64,000 bases of DNA from Lachnospiraceae bacterium (GCA_017461725.1 JAFTXG010000015.1:224680-288679), one strand, 5' to 3'; positions 7,992 through 17,174 are shown, counted from the first letter of the stretch. Translations and numbers: made by a program. Notes: generated by a model from the sequence alone, not told the origin.

Positions 7992-9020
7992 ATGACAACA
8001 CAGGAATATATCTTGGAGCAGGCAAAAGCACTCCTCTCCATCGACAGCCCTACAGGCTACACCGTCAACGTGACTGACTATTTATTAAAAGAATTTTCTG
8101 CTCTGGGTTATGCGCCCGCCCGCACGGTAAAGGGCGGAGTTTTAGTTGACCTGGGCGGTAAGGATTCTGACCACGCGATTCTTCTCGAGGCCCACGCGGA
8201 CACCTTGGGCGGCATGGTCAAGGAGATCAAGGGAAATGGCAATCTTCGCATCGCTCCTCTCGGTGGACTCAATCCCAACAACGCCGAGACCGAAAACTGC
8301 CGCATCATCACCCGGTTTAACGGCACCTACCAGGGTACGATCCAGCTGGACAATGCTTCCATCCATGTAAACACCAAGTATAATGACACCCAGCGCACCT
8401 TCGACACACTGGAGGTCGTCCTCGATGAGGCGGTCTCCTCCGCAGCCGACACCAAGGCCCTGGGCATTTCCATCGGCGATATCGTCTGCCTTGACCCCCG
8501 CACTACGATCACCGAGAGCGGGTACATCAAGAGCCGTTTCCTTGACGATAAGCTGAGTACCGCGATCCTGATGGGCTTCGCCCGCCACATCAAGGAAAAT
8601 GATATCACTCCCGAACGCCACATTTATCTCCACATCACCGTCTTCGAGGAGGTAGGCCACGGTGGTTCCGCTTCTGTTCCCGCCGGTGTGACCGAGATCA
8701 TCTCGGTGGATATGGGCTGCGTGGGCAATGGTCTTGACTGCACCGAGCGTCAGGTATCCATCTGCGCAAAAGACAGCCGCGGACCTTACCATTATGATGT
8801 GGTGACCGCTCTGATCCAGGCTGCAAAGAAAGCTGGCGTTGACTATGCGGTGGATATCTATCCCTCCTACGGCTCCGACGCCGATGCAGCGCTTTCCTCC
8901 GGTCATGATATCCGCCACGGTCTGATCGGCCCCGGCGTGTACGCTTCCCACGGATACGAGCGCAGTCATGTGGATGGAGTGAAGAATACCCTTGAGCTGC
9001 TGAAGAGCTATCTGCTGTGA
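7992..9020 (+). CDS. M42-family metallopeptidase
   Basis: A 342-residue cytosolic metallo-aminopeptidase of the M42 type. Metal-site motifs are visible in order: LEAHADTLGG (His and Asp ligands), SRFLDDKLS (bridging Asp), TVFEEVGHGGS (catalytic Glu pair), ISVDMG (Asp ligand) and ASHGYERSH (last His). Length matches the family. A strong AGGAGGAAA precedes the start. It stands alone on the plus strand. Peptide substrates cannot be read from sequence. Confidence 0.88.
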   Translation: MTTQEYILEQAKALLSIDSPTGYTVNVTDYLLKEFSALGYAPARTVKGGVLVDLGGKDSDHAILLEAHADTLGGMVKEIKGNGNLRIAPLGGLNPNNAETENCRIITRFNGTYQGTIQLDNASIHVNTKYNDTQRTFDTLEVVLDEAVSSAADTKALGISIGDIVCLDPRTTITESGYIKSRFLDDKLSTAILMGFARHIKENDITPERHIYLHITVFEEVGHGGSASVPAGVTEIISVDMGCVGNGLDCTERQVSICAKDSRGPYHYDVVTALIQAAKKAGVDYAVDIYPSYGSDADAALSSGHDIRHGLIGPGVYASHGYERSHVDGVKNTLELLKSYLL

Positions 9021-9027
9021 GTCATTA

Positions 9028-9253
9028 AGGGGCTGTCGGTAAATTGGCATCAATCCCGTTGAACAAACGAGACCGTCAGAAAAAACGAAAGAGAAACCCT
9101 CTCCGGCCGCCGGTACTTAGCGAATCCGAGCCTACAGGCGATGGATGAACTTAGTATCCGCTGCGAGACGGAGCGGAGCGAGAGCGCGTTTCTCGGGTTT
9201 GTTTCTGACAGTCTCGTGTAATCAACCTGGTTGCCAATTTGCCGACAGCCCCT
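9028..9253. mobile_element. MITE-like inverted-repeat element, about 226 bp
   Basis: The ends are near-perfect inverted repeats: AGGGGCTGTCGGTAAATTGG at the left and its complement, differing at one base, at the right, with weaker complementarity continuing inward for roughly 60 bp (both arms contain a CGAGAC-GTCAGAAA block). It contains no convincing gene. It lies 8 bp after the M42 stop and 34 bp before the convergent FAD gene stop, so it could also act as a bidirectional terminator. I cannot see a clear target-site duplication. Confidence 0.65.
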
Positions 9254-9287
9254 ATTTTCTACTCTGTAGGCCTAGGCCCAGACTACG

Positions 9288-10595
9288 TTACAGGCCCAGA
9301 TCTACACCCTTCTGCGTTAATTTCTTCTGCACCTCTCGCACATCTAACACTCTCGGCACGCAGTTTTTCTCCGCACACAACGCCGCCGCGATTCCTGCTG
9401 CCTGCCCGATGCCCATGCAGATGCCCATCACGCGGTAGGACGCGTGAGCCCGGTGTGTTCCGGAGATACACCTGCCGGCGGTCAGCAGTCCGTCCACCTT
9501 CAGAGGAACCAGTGAGCCGTATCGGATATCGTAGGGAATGCAGGGTTGAGCATACTTTTCTGCCTGTCCGCCGCCTGCCGGATTGTGGATGTCGATCTTA
9601 AACCACGCGTTGTGTACCACCACGTCCGGGTGCTTCCTTCCCTGCTCCACATCCTCATCGGTGACCGTACATTCACCGGTGATCCGTCTGGTCTCACGGA
9701 CACCCAGGGTGCTTCCCGAGGATTTTACATAACATTTCTCATATCCGGGCACATATTTTCGCAAAAAGGTCACAATCTGATCGATCTGTCCCTTCAAATC
9801 CAACTCTGCAGCCGTAACACCGTCCGCTGTCAGTGTGTTGTAGCCGTTGGCCTGACTGGCGTTGACATTTCGCTCGTCCGGGTAACAGCTGCGATGAAGT
9901 CGGACAATGGTCACATTGGGCGGCAGTTCGCCTCTCTGATTGGCCGCCTCACACACATCTGCATACAGCGTTCCGTCAGGAAGTCTCATCTTATCACTTC
10001 TGCCGTTGACCACCTGACCGATCTCCGGGTCCACACCACCCACAGTAAAAATCATACTGACTGGCTGACATTTTCCATCTCCGGCTCTGCCGATCTCATA
10101 GGGTGCGCCGGCAATTGCCGCCAGCTGTCCATCTCCGGAGGCATCGATAAACACCTTCGCCTCCAGGCATTTAAGCCCCTCCTGGGTACCGACCAGCACT
10201 CCAGTCAACCGGCCATCCTCCATCTGTGCTTCCACCACCGGTGTCTGGAGCCAGATGTCCACCTGATTGTCCCGGGCAAATTTCAGAAGAACACTTTTCG
10301 CCTTCTCCACATCCACCGGAATTTCCCGGCCATTTCCGGAAACAATTTTCTCAGCCGAATCCGCCCCCAGCAGTTCTGCCACCTCATCATAGATGGTTCC
10401 CTCGGAGACCATACCCAGAATCGGATACACATTTCCTGAGGTAAGCATACCGCCAAGGATGCCATAACGCTCGATCAGCGCAGTTTTCGCTCCCTCCCTC
10501 GCAGAGGAAACCGCTGCGCAGATGCCGGCGAGACCACCACCGACCACGACCACATCGTAAGTATTTTTCACTTCAAACATTCCCTTAGAAATCAT
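9288..10595 (-). CDS. FAD-dependent oxidoreductase 1 (FAD_oxidored family)
   Basis: A 435-residue flavoprotein. The dinucleotide-binding motif is VVVVGGGLAGICAA at residues about 15-28, followed by a conserved LGGMLTSG; near the C-terminus TAGRCISGTHRAHAS and GIGQAAGIAAAL complete the FAD site. The start at 10595 is chosen because GGGAGAGG sits about 8 bp upstream. The reaction is unknown; relatives are found in carbohydrate and polyol catabolic islands. It is divergent from DeoR1, whose predicted operators lie in the shared promoter region. A second member of the family is encoded at 13856-15250. Confidence 0.85.
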   Translation of the reverse strand: MISKGMFEVKNTYDVVVVGGGLAGICAAVSSAREGAKTALIERYGILGGMLTSGNVYPILGMVSEGTIYDEVAELLGADSAEKIVSGNGREIPVDVEKAKSVLLKFARDNQVDIWLQTPVVEAQMEDGRLTGVLVGTQEGLKCLEAKVFIDASGDGQLAAIAGAPYEIGRAGDGKCQPVSMIFTVGGVDPEIGQVVNGRSDKMRLPDGTLYADVCEAANQRGELPPNVTIVRLHRSCYPDERNVNASQANGYNTLTADGVTAAELDLKGQIDQIVTFLRKYVPGYEKCYVKSSGSTLGVRETRRITGECTVTDEDVEQGRKHPDVVVHNAWFKIDIHNPAGGGQAEKYAQPCIPYDIRYGSLVPLKVDGLLTAGRCISGTHRAHASYRVMGICMGIGQAAGIAAALCAEKNCVPRVLDVREVQKKLTQKGVDLGL

Positions 10596-10668
10596 ATCAC
10601 ACCTCTCCCATCTTCCGACTCGTTCGCCGCCGAACAAACTGTTCACTCCATCTTTTCCGGATACCAAA

Positions 10669-10697
10669 ATTATAAAATAATCATTTTATCCTGTCAA
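10669..10697 (-). promoter_or_regulatory. Promoter of FAD oxidoreductase 1 with internal palindrome
   Basis: TTGACA and TATAAT with a 17-bp spacer on the minus strand. The spacer holds the dyad AAAAT-AATC-ATTTT (10674-10687), which contains the same ATCATTTT core as the direct repeats next to it, so a repressor bound here would block the promoter. Confidence 0.75.
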
Positions 10698-10711
10698 CAA
10701 TGGCGCACATG

Positions 10712-10762
10712 TTGACAATTCATCATTTTGCGCTATAATCAATTGACAAATACATCATTCCG
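10712..10762 (+). promoter_or_regulatory. DeoR1 promoter and two operator-like direct repeats
   Basis: The -35 TTGACA (10712-10717) and -10 TATAAT (10734-10739) are 16 bp apart. TTGACAATTCATCATTTTG at 10712 and TTGACAAATACATCATTCCG at 10743 are direct repeats 31 bp apart; the second lies at the expected transcription start and cannot be a -35 box. The same pair occurs upstream of DeoR2 at 18871 and 18901. Confidence 0.75.
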
Positions 10763-10775
10763 GAGTGTCAAAATC

Positions 10776-11531
10776 ATGAAGCAGTTCGAACGCCAAAGTG
10801 AAATTCTAGATTTGATTCAGCAAGGCAAATGCAGTAATGTCAAGGAACTGTGCTCGGCTGTCTATGCAAGCCCCGCAACGATCCGACGAGATCTGCGCGA
10901 GTTAGAAAAAAAAGCGCTTGTCCATCTCCAGTACGGCCACATTATTCCTTTGACCGAAAAAGCCATTGTTCCCCCGCTGGCTTTCCGGGAACGCCAGGCC
11001 ATCGAATCAAAACGGGCCATCGGCCGCTACGCGGCAAGCCTGATCGCACCCAATTCCAGCGTACTTTTGGATGCATCCTCCACAACCATGTATATAGCTG
11101 ACTATCTGAATCCCAATCAGGGCATCACAGTATTTACCAATTGCATCAAAACAGCGATGAAGCTCTGTGAGCGTGATATCACCTTTTACCTCATCGGCGG
11201 ACTGGTTGACACGAAAAATCTGGTCACCTCAGGCTCATGGACCATAGACGATATCGACAAAATCAATGCCGATTACTTTTTCTTCTCCTCCCTGGGAATG
11301 GATAATCACGGAAACATCAGCACCCAATCCGAAAGCGGTGTGCAAACGCGGAAACATATGATCAAACATTCCAAGCAGCAGTACTTCCTGTGCTCCTCAG
11401 AGAAAATTGGCTCCTGCTACACGTTTTTCCTGTGCAATTCCAAAGAGATCACCGGTGTGATCGCCGACGCAGATATCTCATTTATTCCCGGCATAAACAG
11501 TATCAATGTCAACGATATTTACCGCGACTAG
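10776..11531 (+). CDS. DeoR-family transcriptional regulator 1
   Basis: A 251-residue sugar-responsive regulator. The N-terminal winged helix-turn-helix includes the recognition segment YASPATIRRDLRELEK, identical in its first 11 residues to DeoR2. The C-terminal DeoRC effector domain has LLDASSTTMYIADYL and VFTNCIKTAMKL, a fold that binds phosphorylated sugars or polyols in characterised members. The ATG at 10776 follows GGAG; a longer in-frame version would extend across the promoter. It probably represses the divergent FAD gene and itself. Its stop codon overlaps that of the convergent metallophosphoesterase gene by 3 bp. Confidence 0.9.
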   Translation: MKQFERQSEILDLIQQGKCSNVKELCSAVYASPATIRRDLRELEKKALVHLQYGHIIPLTEKAIVPPLAFRERQAIESKRAIGRYAASLIAPNSSVLLDASSTTMYIADYLNPNQGITVFTNCIKTAMKLCERDITFYLIGGLVDTKNLVTSGSWTIDDIDKINADYFFFSSLGMDNHGNISTQSESGVQTRKHMIKHSKQQYFLCSSEKIGSCYTFFLCNSKEITGVIADADISFIPGINSINVNDIYRD

Positions 11532-13582
11532 ATCAGCCAGTTTTCCTCATCATACTCCGTCATCCACTCTCCCGACCCAAAGTCGCGAGCCCTCATGACG
11601 ATCCGATCCTCATAAACATACATGATCCAGGTGGCAGGCACCTTCCGGTAGCCCCGCTTCGCGTTCTGGAAGGAGGGCAGGGTAATCTCGGTGAATCGTC
11701 CTCCCTCGGTGCTCTCCACGGTCACCGGCCCGGTGATGCCGAAGGACAGATGCAGATGACCACAGACGTAAACCACCTTCTCATAGCGGCCCAGCAGTCT
11801 TCTCAATCGACTGTCCTGAGGACCAACCGAATTGTCTCTGATCCGTATCCGACGAAAATAAGACAGCGGCACTGTGTCCGCAAAAGGCGAATGGCTGATC
11901 ACGAAGATCGGCTGTCCGTCTTTCTTGTATTTATCCAACTGCGCTTCCAGCCAGTCATAGCTCTCCTCGGAGAGGAACAGTCCGTGGCGGATCGGGTCAA
12001 GCGCGTCGGTGTCCCAGTCCATCTTCGCATTGCCCACCTGCGGGAGGTAGTCTGTGTTCAGCACCAGAAAATGGCAGCCCTTAAAGGTCATCCCGTAGCT
12101 GTAATTCTGCACACTGTCCAGCGTTCCGTCGCCAAACCGGCGATCCTCGCCCATGGAAATATAGGGCTGTATATTCCGCCAGAACGCTCCCGCTCCCGTG
12201 TGATAATTCTCCGTCTCAGAGACGTAGTTTGTCTCGTGGTTTCCGAAACAGGACACCACCTGCCAGTCAGGATGCTTCTCCATCAGCTGATCCAGCACGC
12301 TGTAAGCCTTATGGCAGACAGCCGCCGAGGCTCCCGCCGCGAAATCGCCGGGATTGAGGATACCGTCCAGCTTGATATCCGTTTTTTTCAGATCAGCGAA
12401 CACCGTCCTCAATGCCGCCGCCCGGTTATCATCCGCTTCCTTAATATGTACATCGCTCATCAGTAGCATGGTGAGCCGCGCATTTTCCTGGGGACTTGCG
12501 AGAAATTGCTCGTAGACAGCTTTCAACTCATCATAAACTGCAGATAATCTTTCTTTATGGCCCTGTCGCTCCGCATCTGCCTCAGGCCACCCTTTTTTCG
12601 CCGTCTGTTTTTCTTCCGGTACCTGGCTTTCTCGATCCGTGCGACTCCACTCATCTATCCTGCCCAGTTCACACCGTGCAGCCTCCAGTCTATCCAATAA
12701 TCGCGTGCTGCTCTCAGCCGAATAAAATCCATCACTGTCCACAGCCCCATCGCAATCTGCAGACCATTCGTGCGTCATATCCCCATGGCAGCCTTCCAGA
12801 CGCAGGGTAATCTCGCCCATCAGCCGCTCCAGTCGCTCCCGATCATAGCAATCTTTGACCATCTCCCCGTCCGCCGCACCGCGCCAGAGCCGGAATGAAT
12901 CTACACAGGCGTTGCCCAGACCATATTGACCCAGAACATCCGCGCCAAGCACCAGCGAATTTTTACCCAGCACCTGCCCGGCGAAAGCAGAGATATCGGC
13001 GCAGGCTTTCTCGTCCCCGTCCACACAGATCCGGTAATCCCCCTCACTTCGGCTATACACAGCGGTCACCAAATGCCAGCGCCCGTCCTGTGGCTCATGG
13101 ATGCCGTCCACGTCAACACGCGCTCCACGCTCTCCGGTCACTCCGCCGCAAAAATACTGATTCAATGGCAGCTGCGCCGCCAACACTCCGGTGGCATCAA
13201 AATCGAAGGTATCCCGGTTGGAGAATACCACTCCGCCCAGAAGCACACCGGGCATATCCACGCCCCAGCCAGCCTGGGTCACATGCCAGGACGCCGCCCA
13301 CTCCTGAGTGCCGCCACAGAAGGTCTTATACCAGAACATGACTGTAAAGTCATCCGTCCGCAGATCAATGCCCTTCAGGTCATCAAAGCGAATATACTGC
13401 TCCGCCGCTTTCCGGCCAAAGGGATTTCTCAGATAGATCGCTGATCTGCCGTCATATCCGGGCACAAATCCGGGTGCACCCACGATCACACCGTGGTTGG
13501 CGAAGCCGGAGGTATCCTCCACATTTTCCTTGTCAAAATTCACGCTCAAGATCAGACGTGTTTTATGATGATTGCCATCCAT
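11528..13582 (-). CDS. LamG domain plus calcineurin-like metallophosphoesterase
   Basis: A 684-residue two-domain protein. Residues about 10-240 resemble a laminin-G/concanavalin-like lectin fold (ILSVNFDKEN, DDFTVMFWYKT, GRWHLVTAVYS). Residues about 365-650 are a metallophosphoesterase with all signature blocks: MSDVHI, NPGDFAAG, CFGNHETN, VISHSPF and CGHLHLSFG. There is no signal peptide, unusual for a LamG protein, so it appears cytosolic. GGAGG precedes the chosen start at 13582; a longer reading frame begins at 13624. It is last in the transporter cassette, suggesting phosphate removal from an imported compound (inference). The central linker (about 280-360) is charged and poorly conserved. 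Confidence 0.85.
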   Translation of the reverse strand: MDGNHHKTRLILSVNFDKENVEDTSGFANHGVIVGAPGFVPGYDGRSAIYLRNPFGRKAAEQYIRFDDLKGIDLRTDDFTVMFWYKTFCGGTQEWAASWHVTQAGWGVDMPGVLLGGVVFSNRDTFDFDATGVLAAQLPLNQYFCGGVTGERGARVDVDGIHEPQDGRWHLVTAVYSRSEGDYRICVDGDEKACADISAFAGQVLGKNSLVLGADVLGQYGLGNACVDSFRLWRGAADGEMVKDCYDRERLERLMGEITLRLEGCHGDMTHEWSADCDGAVDSDGFYSAESSTRLLDRLEAARCELGRIDEWSRTDRESQVPEEKQTAKKGWPEADAERQGHKERLSAVYDELKAVYEQFLASPQENARLTMLLMSDVHIKEADDNRAAALRTVFADLKKTDIKLDGILNPGDFAAGASAAVCHKAYSVLDQLMEKHPDWQVVSCFGNHETNYVSETENYHTGAGAFWRNIQPYISMGEDRRFGDGTLDSVQNYSYGMTFKGCHFLVLNTDYLPQVGNAKMDWDTDALDPIRHGLFLSEESYDWLEAQLDKYKKDGQPIFVISHSPFADTVPLSYFRRIRIRDNSVGPQDSRLRRLLGRYEKVVYVCGHLHLSFGITGPVTVESTEGGRFTEITLPSFQNAKRGYRKVPATWIMYVYEDRIVMRARDFGSGEWMTEYDEENWLI

Positions 13583-13664
13583 GCAGTAGCACCTCCGTTT
13601 TCTCTCGTCTATCGTTTCATTCAACCTGATTTCGTCTCAATCCGCGAAAATCCGGTCACCATCC

Positions 13665-13712
13665 AAAAATCGCCCCAGTGTCGGCAGTTTATTTACCGAC
13701 AGCTGAGGCGAC
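13665..13712 (-). terminator. Intrinsic terminator upstream of the metallophosphoesterase
   Basis: On the minus strand CGCCTCAGCTGTCGG pairs with CTGCCGACACTGGGGCG around an 8-nt loop and is followed by ATTTTT. It lies just after the glycerophosphodiesterase remnant and would reduce read-through into the metallophosphoesterase gene. It shares the 12-mer CTGTCGGTAAAT with the element at 9028. Confidence 0.7.
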
Positions 13713-13729
13713 TAAGTTGATACATGACT

Positions 13730-13849
13730 TTACTCGTGCACTTCCCTCTCTCGCAGGCAATCCATCACCCACTCGGGATCCTTTGCAGTGAACAGCATGA
13801 CACCATTTGCGCGGACTGTCTCAATTACGATAAAGCCAAACTGCCAGGC
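13730..13849 (-). pseudogene. C-terminal remnant of a glycerophosphodiesterase
   Basis: A 39-codon open stretch ending in TAA at 13730 encodes ANGVMLFTAKDPEWVMDCLR, matching the end of the intact enzyme at 19877 (ENGAMLFTANDPKWVMEHLR). DNA is clearly similar as well (CCATCACCCACT.GGGATC, TTTGC.GT.AACAGCAT). The frame is closed by TAA at 13850, no start or catalytic region is present, and it lies 6 bp after the FAD oxidoreductase 2 stop. It is what remains of a second copy of the gene. Confidence 0.85.
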
Positions 13850-13855
13850 TTAACC

Positions 13856-15250
13856 TCACCCCAGGAAGCTTCCTTCCTTGACCATCTGCTCCTGAACTGC
13901 CTTCACGTCAACATCGCGCACCAGACAAGCCTGCTTCAGGGACAGTGCCGCTGCCACACCTGCCGCATGGCCCATCTCCATACAAGGAGGCATGACGCGA
14001 ACCGCGCCCGCACCCTCGGAGGTGGCGGAGATACTTCTTCCGGCCACCAGAAGCTGATTGATCTTCACGGGAACAAGGCTCTTGTAGGAAACGCCGTACC
14101 ACTCGCCGTTCTCCACGCACACATATTTGGTGACTGAACTTCCGCCCGACGCATGTACGTCAATGGAGTTGGATGCCAACAGAATAACATCCTCAGGAAT
14201 ATCGCCGTTCAATACATTGTCCGCATTCAGGGTAGCCTCACCCTTGATATGGCGAGTTTCACGGATACCGATGTGGGAAGCGCTGCACATCAGCTTTGCA
14301 TTCTCACAGCCGGGAATATAGTTTTTCAGGAAGTTGTAGATCTGCAGCACCTGCTGACGGCCGACCACCTCAGCCTTGGACAGATCCTCAACGTCAGTCG
14401 CATTGATATCAAGGATACGGGAGATGTTTACGCTCCACTCATCCTTCTTCACACCGCGGTAGATACCGACAGTCTCACGCTCCACATCGAAGTCACCCTT
14501 CGCGCGAGCCTCCTCGATAATCCAGCCGAACAGGCCATAAGGCTTTCCGTTGGGTCTCACGCGGTTTTCCAGTTTTGATTTCTGGAAAGCTTCCTCCACC
14601 TTCTCCCAGTCCACATTGGCAATGCGGAAGAACATGGTGGTGGGCTGCATCGCGCTGCCTCTCTCCGGATCACCCAGATCACAGGGAACACCTGCGCGGT
14701 ACGCAACGTCAGCGTCACCGCTGCAGTCGATAACCACCTTCGCCTTGATGGCCTCCATACCGCTCTTGGAGAAAATGATCACACCCTTCATGCAGTCATC
14801 CTCCACCAGAGGCTCCACAAAGTTGGTGTGATACAGAACCTTGACATTCGCCTCGGTCAGCATCTCATCGATCACACGCTTTAATACCTCGGGGTCAAAT
14901 GCGCCACAGTGATCATGACCGCGGAAATGATAACCGGTGATCTGATCGCCCGCACGGCAGTACTCAGGGTGAATCGCTCCGTCCTGTGCGACCAGACGGT
15001 CGATCACTTCCTCATACATACCGCGAATGATCATCTTGTCACCGGATTTGCTGTAGGAGGTCATAAAGGGACCAACCAAACCGGCAGTCGCCATACCGCC
15101 GCAGCAGCCGTTTTTCTCCACCAGAACGGTCCTGGCGCCGTTTCTGGAAGCAGCTACTGCCGCACAAAAGCCTGCGGGACCTCCGCCGACTACGACCACA
15201 TCGCACTCATATTTTACGGGGATCTCCATCTGTCTTGTGATTTTTTCCAT
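13856..15250 (-). CDS. FAD-dependent oxidoreductase 2 (FAD_oxidored family)
   Basis: A 464-residue flavoprotein paralogous to the one at 9288. It has VVVVGGGPAGFCAAVAAS near residue 18, then CCGGMATAG, and a C-terminal FAD-site segment VAGRSISATSEGAGAVRV with GHAAGVAAAL. GGAGAG precedes the ATG at 15250. It follows the two sugar permeases, so it likely oxidises the imported compound or its product in the cytosol (inference); the exact reaction is not known for this subfamily. Confidence 0.85.
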   Translation of the reverse strand: MEKITRQMEIPVKYECDVVVVGGGPAGFCAAVAASRNGARTVLVEKNGCCGGMATAGLVGPFMTSYSKSGDKMIIRGMYEEVIDRLVAQDGAIHPEYCRAGDQITGYHFRGHDHCGAFDPEVLKRVIDEMLTEANVKVLYHTNFVEPLVEDDCMKGVIIFSKSGMEAIKAKVVIDCSGDADVAYRAGVPCDLGDPERGSAMQPTTMFFRIANVDWEKVEEAFQKSKLENRVRPNGKPYGLFGWIIEEARAKGDFDVERETVGIYRGVKKDEWSVNISRILDINATDVEDLSKAEVVGRQQVLQIYNFLKNYIPGCENAKLMCSASHIGIRETRHIKGEATLNADNVLNGDIPEDVILLASNSIDVHASGGSSVTKYVCVENGEWYGVSYKSLVPVKINQLLVAGRSISATSEGAGAVRVMPPCMEMGHAAGVAAALSLKQACLVRDVDVKAVQEQMVKEGSFLG

Positions 15251-15305
15251 TTTTCTCTCCTTTTCAAAACAGGAATTCGCAAAATAACAACCATTCTTCG
15301 ACAGA

Positions 15306-15363
15306 AGACCACCAAAAATAAACAATGCGAGAACGTGTTTCTCGAATTTATTTTTGATGGTCT
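15306..15363 (-). promoter_or_regulatory. Large intercistronic hairpin
   Basis: Left arm GACCACCAAAAATAAA and right arm TTTATTTTTGATGGTC pair with one mismatch, with an inner stem GCGAGAA/TTCTCG around a short loop. It lies between the last permease gene and FAD oxidoreductase 2, where it could stabilise or separate mRNA segments. No T run suitable for termination follows. Confidence 0.6.
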
Positions 15364-15410
15364 CACACTTTTCATCAATTTGTTATTTTGCAGGATTCCA
15401 GCATATCAAA

Positions 15411-16241
15411 TCAACCCTTAACACCGGAGGTCGCGATACTCTCAACAAAGTATTTCTGGGTAAACAGGAACAGGACAACGATAGGAACAATCGCACTCGA
15501 TGCCGCTGCCATCATCCAGTTAACCTCGTCGGTAGAGTACAGGAAGTACTGAATACCCATTGCAACCGTGTACAACTCGTACTTGGTGATGAAAATCAAG
15601 GGATTCAGGTACTCGTTCCAGCAGTTGATGAACGCCAGTACGACTACAGTAACCATAGGAGTCTTGGTGAGAGGAAGCATAACCTTCCACCAGATACCAT
15701 AGTGGTTAGCACCGTCAATGCGGGCAGCCTCCATCAGATCATTGGGCAATCCAGCATAAAACTGACGCAGCAGGAAGATGGAAGTAACATTGAACAGCGA
15801 AGGCAAAATCAGTGCCCAATGAGTTCCGTACAGTTCCAGAAGGTCGAACAGAATATATCTCGGAATGATCAATGCCTGGGCAGGAATCATCATGGTGATC
15901 AAAATAACAATGAACACAAAATCCTTTCCCTTAAAATTGATCTTAGCAAAGGAATATCCTGCCATGGAGGAGATAATCAACTGGATAAACGTACCGATCA
16001 CAGCAATCTTAAAGGAGTTCCAATACAAACGCCAAAAAGGTACGTTCTCATTACCCCATACTTCCTCATAGTTGCTCCAAAGAATCCGGTCTCCAAAAAA
16101 GCGGAAGGGTGTTTCAAAAATCTCCGGTCCATGCTTCAGTGACGAAGAAATCATCCACAACAGCGGAGCCAGGAACAATACGCCCAAAGCTCCTACCCAA
16201 AGGGTGTTAAACGTCTTAAACAATATTTTTCTTGTTTTCAT
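15411..16241 (-). CDS. Carbohydrate ABC permease, MalG/UgpE type
   Basis: A 276-residue CUT1-family inner-membrane permease with about six membrane helices. The cytoplasmic EAA loop is EAARIDGANHYGIWWKVMLP, which contacts the ATPase. It pairs with the MalF-type permease 15 bp upstream and the binding lipoprotein at 17241. No ATPase gene is present in the cassette, so a shared MsmX-like ATPase elsewhere is expected. Confidence 0.92.
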   Translation of the reverse strand: MKTRKILFKTFNTLWVGALGVLFLAPLLWMISSSLKHGPEIFETPFRFFGDRILWSNYEEVWGNENVPFWRLYWNSFKIAVIGTFIQLIISSMAGYSFAKINFKGKDFVFIVILITMMIPAQALIIPRYILFDLLELYGTHWALILPSLFNVTSIFLLRQFYAGLPNDLMEAARIDGANHYGIWWKVMLPLTKTPMVTVVVLAFINCWNEYLNPLIFITKYELYTVAMGIQYFLYSTDEVNWMMAAASSAIVPIVVLFLFTQKYFVESIATSGVKG

Positions 16242-16256
16242 TCTCTCACCCTCCTA

Positions 16257-17126
16257 TTAATAATGAACCCACTTCTTCTGACCCCACATCTGGACCAGTG
16301 TAACGATCAGAATCAGGCCTACCAATACCCACGCAGTAGCGCTGGCATAGCCGAAGTTGTAGTTTCCAAACGCTTCGTCATAGACAATATTTACCAGACC
16401 GGACGAGTTACTGCCATATTTCATGATGTTCGCGGATGTAAAGATTTTGAACGCGGCGATCATACGAACCACCAACAGATAGAAGGTGGTGGGTGAGATC
16501 AAAGGTAATGTAATCTTAAAGAACGCAGCCGCCTCGCTGGCACCATCAATCTTCGCCGCCTCGTAGAGCTCGCTGGGAACATTCTGCAGTGCTGCCATGT
16601 ATACGATCAAGCTGAAACCGATGCCGGCGTAAACAACAACCGCAATAATCGGTATCCGGCAAAGGTCAGAGCTGGTCAGCCATTTCATGGGTTCACCGCC
16701 GAATGCCACGACAATCTGATTGATCGGACCCTGAAGACCGAACAGGAATTTAAATACAGCTGACAGCGCAACCATACTGGAAATATAGGGAATGAAGAAG
16801 CACATACGAAGGAACTTCTTCAAAAATACTTTCGTGTTCAACATATACGCTGCAATCAGCGCAAAAACGATGGAAATCGGAACCGTACTCACTGCATATA
16901 CAATCGTATTAACCAACGCAGTTTTAAAATCTCTGTCTCGCTTAAACAGCTTTACAAAATTATCAAACCCAACCCATTTGATGCCGTCAAATCCGGAGAG
17001 GAAATTCCACTTGGTGAAAGACAGCAAAATTGAAGCTATGACCGGAACAAATACCAGTGATAAAAAGACAACCAGGGCCGGGCTGAGGAAAACCCATCCT
17101 GCTATTGCTTCTTTTCGTTTATTCAT
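16257..17126 (-). CDS. Carbohydrate ABC permease, MalF/UgpA type
   Basis: A 289-residue CUT1-family permease. It begins MNKRKEAIAGWVFLSPALVV, typical for the family, and has the EAA loop YEAAKIDGASEAAAFFKITL. The start at 17126 follows GGGAGG by 6 bp. It is the first permease after the binding protein, separated from it by the terminator-like hairpin at 17175-17211. Confidence 0.92.
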   Translation of the reverse strand: MNKRKEAIAGWVFLSPALVVFLSLVFVPVIASILLSFTKWNFLSGFDGIKWVGFDNFVKLFKRDRDFKTALVNTIVYAVSTVPISIVFALIAAYMLNTKVFLKKFLRMCFFIPYISSMVALSAVFKFLFGLQGPINQIVVAFGGEPMKWLTSSDLCRIPIIAVVVYAGIGFSLIVYMAALQNVPSELYEAAKIDGASEAAAFFKITLPLISPTTFYLLVVRMIAAFKIFTSANIMKYGSNSSGLVNIVYDEAFGNYNFGYASATAWVLVGLILIVTLVQMWGQKKWVHY

Positions 17127-17174
17127 TTGAACCTCCCCATACAAAAACAATCAAGATGTAATCGTTCAATGATT

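Noticed and set aside
8142..9053. A 303-codon minus-strand frame
   Set aside because: It lies across the M42 peptidase gene, whose metal-site motifs are intact on the plus strand.
13665..13712. Second copy of the 226-bp inverted-repeat element
   Set aside because: Only a 12-bp core is shared; the structure is adequately explained as a terminator.
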